This document shows positions 15,942 through 22,720 of a stretch of 23,762 nucleotides of DNA, one piece after another. Made by a program: the position numbers and the translations under genes. Source of the stretch: DAOMFM01 sp035429825 (GTDB lineage Bacteria > Acidobacteriota > Blastocatellia > UBA7656 > JADIYM01). The stretch covers positions 1 to 23,762 of the forward strand of contig JBGAKX010000070.1 in NCBI GenBank assembly GCA_044224215.1. The letters are read 5' to 3'. The notes below the pieces were generated by a model. The model worked only from the letters and a program-made list of their open reading frames with translations. It did not search any database and had not been told where the DNA came from. Numbering within the stretch: position 1 is the first letter of the stretch; every line of letters begins with the position of its first letter.

Positions 15942-17640
15942 ATGACCTCGAACCGTCGCGTTTTCGCCCTGGCACAGACGGCCACGGCGATCCTATCCCT
16001 TTCATTCACAGCACTTGCGCAGATGCCGCCGCCGAAAGCGGCCGGTTCCGCGACGCCGGCTGCGGCCCCTGTGGCCGCCGTTCCGCTGTCAAAGGCGGAG
16101 CGGGCGACCTTGGACCACGTGAACGCCAAGACGATCCAGAACACCGTCACGGTGCTTTCGGCCAAGGACATGGAAGGGACGTGGGACGGCGACTCCGGGT
16201 GGCGACCGCGCCGCGCAGTGGATCGCCGACCAGTTCGCGGCGCTCGGACTCAAACCGGCGGGTGAGAACGGCACGTACCTTCAGTCGGTCGCGTTCAAGA
16301 GCTCGCAGATCAATTCCGAGTCAAGCGTCACCGCGGGGACCGTTGCGCTCAAGTTCGGCGAAGAGTTCGGCCCTGCGCCACCGTTCACGATGGACAAGAC
16401 GAGCGCCTCGGGCGACCTCGTGTTCGTCGGCTACGGCGTGGCGTCCACGGATCTCGCACGCGACGACTTTGCCGGACTCGACGTGAAGGGAAAGATCGTC
16501 GTCGTTCTGTCGGGACGGCCAAAGAACAGCGACGAAGCGAAGTGGACCAAGTCGGTCAACCAGCAGACACTGATCGGCGGTCTGGTGCAGCGGGGCGTCG
16601 CGGGCATTGTCGTTGCCGGGTACGACACGCCCGAGCGTTCGTTCTCGAAGATCTCCGGCTACCTGACGCGTCGCAGCGTCTCGCTCGCGAGCGTCGCGCA
16701 GATGCCGTTCCAGCTTCCGCCCATCGTCCTGACGAGCTCGGCGGGCGCTGAAAAGCTCTTCGCCGCGTCGGGTGCGACGTTCGCCGATGCAAAGGCAAAG
16801 GCCGAAACGGGTGAGTTCGCGTCGCGGGCGCTCGGCACCACCGGCAACATGACGATCATCGTCGACCGCAAGGAAGGCAAGGGAAGCAACGTCGCGGCGG
16901 TGCTCGAGGGCTCCGATCCCACGCTCAAGGCGCAGGCGATCCTCTATACGGCGCACTACGACGCGTTCGGACTGACGAACTCGGGCGGTTACTACCCGGG
17001 CGCCGCGGACAATGCGCTCGGCGTCGGCGAGATCATCGCAATCGCCGAGGCGATGTCGAAGGACAAGAACCGACCACGCCGCTCGATCGTGTTTCTGGCC
17101 GTCACGGGCGAGGAGTACGGACTGCTCGGCGCAAAGTACTGGGCGGATCATCCGACGTGGCCGCTCGAGAACGTCGCGGCGAACATCAACTACGACGGTA
17201 TCGGGACCGAGATCTACGGCCCGGTGAAGCAGGTCGTGGGATTTGGGGCGGAGTACTCGGATATCGGGACGGTGTTCGAGCAGGCGGTCGTGGCGACGGG
17301 AATGCGGTCCGTGCCGGACCCGATGCCGGAGGAGAAGGCGTTCTACCGGTCGGACCACTACGCGTTCGTGAAGAAGGGCGTGCCGGCGCTGATGCTGCTC
17401 GGAGGGCCGGACGGGCCGACCGAGGTGTGGATCAAGCGCGCGAACGAGTGGCTCGAGAAGGACTACCACCAGACGACGGACGTCATCGGCGCGGACTGGG
17501 ACTGGGGCGGTGCGCGGACGGTGGCGACGATCGGGCTCGTGGTGGGGATGCGGCTGGCGGCGGCCGATGCGATGCCTCAGTGGCTCGCGTCGTCGCCGTT
17601 CCAGCGCCCTGCAAAGGCCGCAGCCGCGGCAGGGAACTAG
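15942..17640 (+). CDS. Secreted M28-family metallopeptidase with PA domain, interrupted by an apparent one-base insertion
   Basis: About 565 residues if one G in GGG at 16176-16178 is ignored; the corrected reading is DMEGRGTATPGGDRAAQW, the conserved M28 entry motif. A signal peptide is present (MTSNRRVFALAQTATAILSL to ALAQ). A PA-type insert (LVQRGVAGIVVAGYDTP) precedes the catalytic part. The two-zinc ligands are visible: TAHYDAFG, GAADNALGVGE, VTGEEYGLLGAKYW, NINYDGIG and YRSDHYAFV. M28 enzymes are aminopeptidases acting on short peptides in the periplasm or outside the cell. The start at ATG 15942 follows GGAG with six-base spacing. The frameshift separates the signal peptide from all catalytic residues, so if real the gene is dead. 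The otherwise intact motifs argue for a recent change or a sequence error. Confidence 0.88.
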
Positions 17641-17653
17641 CAAGCAAAGGGAG

Positions 17654-17743
17654 ATTTCACGCAAAGCCGCAAAGGTCCGCAAAGACGCAAGAGTCTGAAT
17701 TGTCGAATTGCCGTCTTTGCGGGCTTTGCGTCTTTGCGTGAAT
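17654..17743. repeat. Inverted repeat built from GCAAAG units, after the M28 gene
   Basis: The left arm (17654-17686) contains TTCACGCAAAGCCGCAAAG and CCGCAAAGACG. The right arm (17711-17743) is CCGTCTTTGCGGGCTTTGCG followed by TCTTTGCGTGAAT, its near-exact reverse complement. The loop is about 24 bases and contains GAATTGTCGAATTG. A T-rich stretch follows (CTTCTCTTGTTT). It probably ends transcription of the peptidase gene. Similar ACGCAAAG repeats are scattered in intergenic DNA of many bacteria. Confidence 0.65.
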
Positions 17744-17822
17744 CTTCTCTTGTTTGATCCCACGCAACTTCACCGCCCTTTGAGCCGATCATCCAGCGTG
17801 TCCACTCCAACGGAGGCGCCTG

Positions 17823-18305
17823 ATGATCCTCGCGGCTGCGCTGCTCCTGGCCCCGGCATTGTCGGCTATACTCACGCCCGCGGTGCGTCCGCGCGAACCG
17901 ATGACCGAACCGACATCTTCGCTCGCCAAACAGCTCGACTCCGCCACGCGCGGCCTGCTCTTCCTGAGCGAGACCGACGCGCCGCTCGTTCCGTTCGTCA
18001 ACCCACCGCGGCCTGGCTCGCTCGCCGTCGCCGCGCGCCGGATCACCGGCCGCACCACGCGCGACCGGTTCCACGAGGTTGCGTTCGAGGACTTCTTCCG
18101 ACCGCTCACCGAGTCCCACGAATGGGACGGCGCGGAGGAACGCACCGCGATCCGTCGCTTCAAGCGACTCGAAAAGCTTCTGTCGGAAGAACTTACGGAC
18201 ATTCACGTCTTCAAGATCGGATCGGTCGAGATCGACGTCATCGTCATCGGCCGCTCCCCCTCGGGCGAGATCGCAGGGTTCCACACCCGCGCGCTCGAAA
18301 CGTGA
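17823..18305 (+). CDS. Nuclease A inhibitor-like (NuiA family) protein
   Basis: 160 residues. From about residue 32 it follows the NuiA pattern: LAKQLDSATRGLLFLSETDAP, then FEDFFRPLTESHEWDG, ERTAIRRFKRLEKLL and a final DIHVFKIGSVEIDVIVIGR plus PSGEIAGFHTRALET. NuiA of Anabaena inhibits the sugar-non-specific nuclease NucA; most homologues are uncharacterised. The ATG at 17823 has GGAGG with six-base spacing, which decides the start. It gives a hydrophobic N-terminus (MILAAALLLAPALSAIL) like a signal peptide but without a positive N-region. A start at Met27 (17901) would give the usual cytoplasmic length. No nuclease gene is visible nearby. Its stop codon overlaps a CRP-like site for the next gene. 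Confidence 0.85.
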   Translation: MILAAALLLAPALSAILTPAVRPREPMTEPTSSLAKQLDSATRGLLFLSETDAPLVPFVNPPRPGSLAVAARRITGRTTRDRFHEVAFEDFFRPLTESHEWDGAEERTAIRRFKRLEKLLSEELTDIHVFKIGSVEIDVIVIGRSPSGEIAGFHTRALET

Positions 18306-18316
18306 CGCACGTCACA
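18301..18316 (+). promoter_or_regulatory. CRP/FNR-like site upstream of tryptophanase
   Basis: CGTGA-CGCACG-TCACA matches the TGTGA-N6-TCACA consensus of CRP at nine of ten half-site bases. A possible -10, TAAACT (18338-18343), has no good -35. The implied start (about 18350) puts the site at -41.5, the class II activator position. E. coli tna is CRP-dependent, so this is plausible, though a site this short can occur by chance. Confidence 0.45.
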
Positions 18317-18374
18317 GACGCGGGATGCCGAACGACCTAAACTGTTGCCGTCTCGCAAAGTGTGGTCGTACCCT

Positions 18375-18416
18375 GCGGCCGGAGCGACTCGTTTGCTCCG
18401 GCCGCGATTTCTTTTT
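18375..18416 (+). terminator. Strong intrinsic terminator in the tryptophanase leader
   Basis: A perfect 11-bp stem, GCGGCCGGAGC (18375-18385) and GCTCCGGCCGC (18395-18405), with a nine-base loop, followed by GATTTCTTTTT. It lies only 24 bases before the tryptophanase ATG. No promoter fits in those 24 bases, so transcription of tryptophanase must read through it. It can serve as terminator of the NuiA gene, as an attenuator of tryptophanase, or both. Confidence 0.8.
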
Positions 18417-18440
18417 CCACGCTGTCTCCCGGGAGCGTCC

Positions 18441-19862
18441 ATGAAGACCATCATCGAACCGTATCGAGTCAAGACCGTCGAACCGATCCGCATGACGACG
18501 CGCGACGAGCGCGAACGGTTTCTCGCCGCCGCCGGCTACAACCTGTTCCAGGTGCCAGCAGAGGACGTCATCATCGACCTGCTCACCGACAGCGGCACGT
18601 CGGCAATGAGCTCCGATCAGTGGGCGGCGATCATGCGCGGCGACGAGTCCTACGCCGGCAGCCCGAGCTACGCACGGTTCGAGAAGAGCGTCCGCGGGAT
18701 CTTCGGATTCAAGCACGTCATCCCGACGCACCAGGGGCGCGCGGCGGAACGCATCCTCTTCACGACGCTCTGCCGCAAGGGCCACGTCGTGCCGAACAAC
18801 ATTCACTTTGACACGACGCGCGCCAACATCGAGTTTCTGGGCGCCGAGGCCGTCGATCTGCCGAGCCCCGAAGTCGCCGACCTGCAGGCGTCCCACCCGT
18901 TCAAGGGAAACATGGACGTCGACGCGCTCAAGGCGCTCATCGACCGCGTCGGCGCCGACCGCATTCCGCTTGCGATGCTGACGGTCACGAACAACTCGGG
19001 CGGCGGGCAGCCGGTCTCGATGCAGAACGTCCGCGAGGTCCGGCATGTCTGCCACGAGCACGGGATACCGCTCTACATCGACGCGTGCCGGTTTGCCGAG
19101 AACGCATACTTCATCAAGCAGCGCGAGCCCGGATACGAGAACATTCCGGTCAAGGAGATCGCACAAGAGCTGTTCGCGCACGCCGACGGCTGCACGATGT
19201 CGGCCAAGAAGGATGGGCTCGCGAACATCGGCGGGTTTCTGTGCACGAACGACGACAACCTCGCGCGGCAGGAGAAGGACCTGCTGATCCTGACCGAAGG
19301 GTTCCCGACGTACGGCGGGCTTGCGGGCCGCGACCTTGAAGCGATCGCCGTCGGGCTCGAAGAGGTGCTCCACGAGGACTACCTTGAATACCGGTTCGCT
19401 TCGACGCGCTACCTCGGCGAGCACCTCGCGGAGGGAGGCGTGCCGATCGTGCAGCCGCCGGGCGGGCACGCGATCTATGTCGACGCGGCGTCGTTTCTGC
19501 CGCACATTCCTCCGCTCGAGTACCCGGGCCAGGCGCTCGCCGTCGAGTTGTACCGCGAAGCGGGGATTCGCTCGGTCGAGATCGGGTCGGTCATGTTCGG
19601 CAAGGTCGACCACGAAACGGGCGCCGAGACGCCCGCGCGCAGCGAGCTGGTACGGCTGGCGATCCCCCGGCGGGCGTACACGCAGAGCCATATCGACTAC
19701 GTGATCGAGGCGGCGCTGGCGGTCGCGGCGAGGCGCGAGTCGATCCGGGGATTCCGGATTGTCGAGCAACCGCCTTTTCTGCGGCATTTTACGGCGCGAT
19801 TTGCGCCCACAGCGGGCTACGATAACGGAGCTGGGCGCGGTAGCGCTCAGGCCCTAACGTGA
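18441..19862 (+). CDS. tnaA: Tryptophanase (PLP-dependent tryptophan indole-lyase)
   Basis: 473 residues. Splits L-tryptophan into indole, pyruvate and ammonia, using PLP bound to Lys in TMSAKKDGL (about K257). Other family marks: TDSGTSAMSSDQWAA, PTHQGRAAE, TVTNNSGGGQPVS, IDACRFAENA and the IPRRAYTQSHID segment. VEIGS (where tyrosine phenol-lyase has an Arg) and the C-terminal RHFTA (H449) point to tryptophanase rather than phenol-lyase. GGGAG precedes the ATG at good spacing. The last 13 residues (DNGAGRGSAQALT) and the stop are encoded by repeat copy D, so the natural C-terminus has been replaced. No tnaB permease follows. A leader terminator and CRP-like site lie upstream. Cytoplasmic, normally a tetramer. 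Confidence 0.95.
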   Translation: MKTIIEPYRVKTVEPIRMTTRDERERFLAAAGYNLFQVPAEDVIIDLLTDSGTSAMSSDQWAAIMRGDESYAGSPSYARFEKSVRGIFGFKHVIPTHQGRAAERILFTTLCRKGHVVPNNIHFDTTRANIEFLGAEAVDLPSPEVADLQASHPFKGNMDVDALKALIDRVGADRIPLAMLTVTNNSGGGQPVSMQNVREVRHVCHEHGIPLYIDACRFAENAYFIKQREPGYENIPVKEIAQELFAHADGCTMSAKKDGLANIGGFLCTNDDNLARQEKDLLILTEGFPTYGGLAGRDLEAIAVGLEEVLHEDYLEYRFASTRYLGEHLAEGGVPIVQPPGGHAIYVDAASFLPHIPPLEYPGQALAVELYREAGIRSVEIGSVMFGKVDHETGAETPARSELVRLAIPRRAYTQSHIDYVIEAALAVAARRESIRGFRIVEQPPFLRHFTARFAPTAGYDNGAGRGSAQALT

Positions 19863-19940
19863 ATAGCGCGCACCGATGATCCTGCTGTCGTGTGTGGGCT
19901 TTGATTGGGGCCTGAGCGCTACCGCGCCAGCTCCGTTATC
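19821..19940. repeat. REPIN-like palindromic element, copy D, inserted at the end of tnaA
   Basis: The left arm GATAACGGAGCTGGGCGCGG (on to CCCTAA, 19821-19857) and right arm TTGGGGCCTGAGCGCTACCG (on to CCGTTATC, 19905-19940) are near-perfect inverted repeats, differing by one base and one gap. The ends are GATAAC...GTTATC. It encodes the C-terminal tail and TGA stop of tryptophanase, and ends 25 bp before the next gene. Confidence 0.85.
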
Positions 19941-19965
19941 CCCGTTATCGGCTATTATTCATGCC

Positions 19966-21564
19966 ATGGGCAAGCACGCCGGAAAACTGAATCTCCAGAA
20001 GTACGAAAAGAACGTCTTGATCCGACCGCTCCGGCTGTCCGACTACGACAGCATCGTCGAACTGCAGCAGAAGTGCTTTCCCGGCATGGAACCGTGGACG
20101 CACGACCAGTTTGAAAGCCAGATCTCGATCTTTCCCGAAGGCCAGATCGGCGTCGAATACCTCGGTCGGCTCGTGGCGTCGTCGTCGAGCGTGATTCTCG
20201 ACTTTGCGCTCTACAAGGACTGGCAGAGCTGGGAAGAGATCTCCGACAACGGCTACATCCGGAACCACAACGCGCAGGGCAACACCCTCTACGGGATCGA
20301 GATGATGGTCGATCCGTCGGCGCGCGGGCTCAAACTGGCGCGGCGCCTCTACGACGCGCGAAAGAACCTCGCGCGCGAGAAGAACCTCATGCGGATCGTC
20401 ATCGGCGGCCGGATCCCCGGATACGGCAAGTACGCCACCGAGATGAGCGCGCGCGAGTACATCGATCGCGTCATGAGCAAGGACCTGATGGACCAGGTGC
20501 TCTCCAAGCAGATCGCCAACGGCTTCGTGCTCAAGCGGCTGATCCCGAACTACCTCGCCGAAGACAAGGAGTCGATGGGGTACGCGACGTTCCTCGAGTG
20601 GACCAATATCGACTATGTCCCGCCGTCACGCGGCAAGTTCATCTGGGTTGCGCCGGTCCGGGTCTGCGTCGTGCAGTACCAGATGCGCCAGATCACGAGC
20701 TTTGAGGATTTCTCGCACCAGTGCGCGTACTTTGTCGACGTCGCGTCGGACTACAAGTGCGACTTCATCCTGTTCCCCGAGATGCTGACAACGCAGCTGT
20801 TGTCGTTCATTCGCGCCGAGCACCCGTCGATCGCGATGCGCGAGCTGGCCGATTTCACGACCCTGTATCTCGAGCTCTTCACGCAGCTTGCGGTGAAGTA
20901 CAACGTCAACATCATCGGCGGGTCGCACTTCACGATGGAGGACGAGTCGCTCTACAACATCGCGTACCTGTTCAGGCGCGACGGCACGCTCGAGAAGCAG
21001 TACAAGCTGCACATCACGCCGAGCGAGCGCGAGTGGTGGGGCGTGAAGCCCGGCGACAGCGTTGAGGTGTTCGACACCGACCGCGGGAAGATCGCGATCC
21101 AGATCTGCTACGACATCGAGTTTCCCGAGCTCACGCGGATCGCGGTGGAGAAGGGCGCGCAGATCATCTTCGTTCCGTTCTGCACGGACGAGCGGTACGC
21201 GTACCTGCGCGTGCGCTACTGCGCGCAGGCGCGATGCGTCGAGAACCAGATCTACGTTGCGATCGCCGGCAGCGTGGGCAATCTGCCATTCGTGGACAAC
21301 CTCGACATTCACTACGCGCAATCGGGGATCTTCACGCCGTCGGACATACCGTTCACGCGGGATGCCATTGCTGCGGAGTGCTCGCCGAACATCGAGACGG
21401 TGATCTTTCAGGACCTCGACCTGGAGCTGCTCCGAACGCACAAACAGTCGGGCAGCGTGCTGAACTGGAACGACCGCCGCACGGATCTGTACGAGGTGAG
21501 GTACCTGCGGGAACGCGAGGCCCCGGCGGAACCCAAACCTTCCGAGGAACCGATCATCGGGTGA
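19966..21564 (+). CDS. GNAT acetyltransferase fused to a nitrilase-superfamily hydrolase
   Basis: 532 residues. Residues about 17-215 form a GNAT N-acetyltransferase domain (VLIRPLRLSDYDSIVELQQK; acetyl-CoA loop region near DPSARGLKLARRLYDARK). Residues about 230-505 form a carbon-nitrogen hydrolase with the catalytic triad E272 (FPEM), K347 (YKLHITPSE) and C381 (IQICYDIEFPEL). This two-domain arrangement is known in many bacteria (Rim1-like nitrilase branch); its substrate is not known to me. The start ATG at 19966 has no ribosome site; TATTAT at 19953-19958 could be a -10 giving a nearly leaderless message. An upstream in-frame ATG (19876) lies in repeat copy D and is rejected. It follows tnaA and could use its transcript. 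Confidence 0.92.
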   Translation: MGKHAGKLNLQKYEKNVLIRPLRLSDYDSIVELQQKCFPGMEPWTHDQFESQISIFPEGQIGVEYLGRLVASSSSVILDFALYKDWQSWEEISDNGYIRNHNAQGNTLYGIEMMVDPSARGLKLARRLYDARKNLAREKNLMRIVIGGRIPGYGKYATEMSAREYIDRVMSKDLMDQVLSKQIANGFVLKRLIPNYLAEDKESMGYATFLEWTNIDYVPPSRGKFIWVAPVRVCVVQYQMRQITSFEDFSHQCAYFVDVASDYKCDFILFPEMLTTQLLSFIRAEHPSIAMRELADFTTLYLELFTQLAVKYNVNIIGGSHFTMEDESLYNIAYLFRRDGTLEKQYKLHITPSEREWWGVKPGDSVEVFDTDRGKIAIQICYDIEFPELTRIAVEKGAQIIFVPFCTDERYAYLRVRYCAQARCVENQIYVAIAGSVGNLPFVDNLDIHYAQSGIFTPSDIPFTRDAIAAECSPNIETVIFQDLDLELLRTHKQSGSVLNWNDRRTDLYEVRYLREREAPAEPKPSEEPIIG

Positions 21565-21570
21565 AGAAAC

Positions 21571-21606
21571 GCCGCAGATTCGCGCAAATTCGCGTAAATC
21601 TGCGGC
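21571..21606. terminator. Bidirectional hairpin between convergent genes
   Basis: GCCGCAGATT-CGCG-CAAATT-CGCG-TA-AATCTGCGGC: an outer 10-bp stem and an inner 4-bp stem with a two-base bulge. It fills the gap between the GNAT-nitrilase stop and the methyltransferase stop. On the minus strand it is followed by GTTTCTTC. Likely ends both transcripts. Confidence 0.65.
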
Positions 21607-21611
21607 TACTC

Positions 21612-22643
21612 TTACACAGGCTCCGCCTCGATCACGCTCAGCGGGCACGCCGTCGGGATGACACGCGTCAGCCGAAACCCCGCGCCGCTGAACAACTGCG
21701 CGAACTCGCGTTCGCTGCGCTCGCGTCCGCCCGGGATCGTCAGCATCTCGATGTCGATCAGCTTTCCGAACGACGGCTCGTTTCCGGGGAGGATCACCGA
21801 CTCGAACAGCAGCAGCTTGCCGTTCGCCGGGATGACCTTCCGGATGTTGTTGAGGATGATCCGCGACCGCTCGTCGTCCCAGTCGTGGATGATGAACTTC
21901 ATCGTGTAGAGATCCGCGCCGTCAGGCACCGATTCGAAGAAGTCGCCGCCAAACAGCGTGCAGCGATCCGCAACCCCATACGACGCGAGCGTGTCGCCGG
22001 CGCCGGCCAGCACCCGGTGCGCGTCGAACAGGATTCCGCGGAGCGCGGGTGACGACTGCAGCATGGTGGAGATGAGACTGCCGTGTCCGCCGGCGATGTC
22101 GCACACGGTGTGAAACGGCGTGAAGTCGTACGCGGCGACCACGGGCTGGTTCAGCCCGTTCGACAGGCTCGTCATCGCCTGGTCGAAATTCGCACCCTGT
22201 TCAGGATGCTCCCCGAGGTACTCCCAGACGCCGGTGCCAAAGACGTGTTGGAACGAAGGGGCGCCCGTTCTGAGTGAATATTCGAAGGCTGCGTAGGACT
22301 GCCAGATCCAGTCGTCCGCACGCATGCGTGTCCACGCGCGCATCGAGCCTTCGACGTCCGACCTCAGCAGGTTCGCTATCGGCGTCAGCTGAAACACACG
22401 CTCCTCGCCCTCCGCGAAAACGCCGCTGGAGGCAAGCGCACGCAAGACGCGGTACAGCGAGTCCGCATGCGTTCCCGTGGACGCCGCCAGTTCCGCAACC
22501 GGCTTCGGACCATCCGCGAGCAAGTCCGCGATGCCGAGCGTGGCAACGGTGTGTAGCAGTTTGGTCAGGATGAAGCCGTTCGTCATCTGCGTGAGAATCT
22601 GTGACGGATCGTCGGCGGGAATCGGCTTGGGATCTTGGGACAT
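21612..22643 (-). CDS. SAM-dependent O-methyltransferase (COMT/acetylserotonin-MT type)
   Basis: 343 residues from the ATG at 22643, with AAGGAG six bases upstream. An N-terminal winged-helix dimerisation domain (ILTQMTNGFILTKLLHTVA to VFQLTPIANLL, about 15-105) is followed by a Rossmann methyltransferase domain. SAM motif I is VCDIAGGHGSL and the acidic SAM-binding residue follows in LFDAHRV. The catalytic His is in IHDWDDERSRIILNNIRK and the C-terminal motif is GRERSEREFAQLFSGAGF. Such enzymes methylate phenolic or polyketide hydroxyls, often in secondary metabolism. The substrate here is unknown. It lies 77 bp after the permease gene and may be co-transcribed. Cytoplasmic. Confidence 0.93.
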   Translation of the reverse strand: MSQDPKPIPADDPSQILTQMTNGFILTKLLHTVATLGIADLLADGPKPVAELAASTGTHADSLYRVLRALASSGVFAEGEERVFQLTPIANLLRSDVEGSMRAWTRMRADDWIWQSYAAFEYSLRTGAPSFQHVFGTGVWEYLGEHPEQGANFDQAMTSLSNGLNQPVVAAYDFTPFHTVCDIAGGHGSLISTMLQSSPALRGILFDAHRVLAGAGDTLASYGVADRCTLFGGDFFESVPDGADLYTMKFIIHDWDDERSRIILNNIRKVIPANGKLLLFESVILPGNEPSFGKLIDIEMLTIPGGRERSEREFAQLFSGAGFRLTRVIPTACPLSVIEAEPV

Positions 22644-22720
22644 GGGGGTCTCCTTGGGGGCTCCGGTCGAGCCTGACGCGGATTGTACGCACGCGCGCGG
22701 CTGCCGGATGCGGGAAAATT

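Noticed and set aside
18325..18444. 39-codon leader peptide ORF before tnaA, as an equivalent of TnaC
   Set aside because: No Trp codon and no convincing ribosome site; kept only as context for the attenuator idea.
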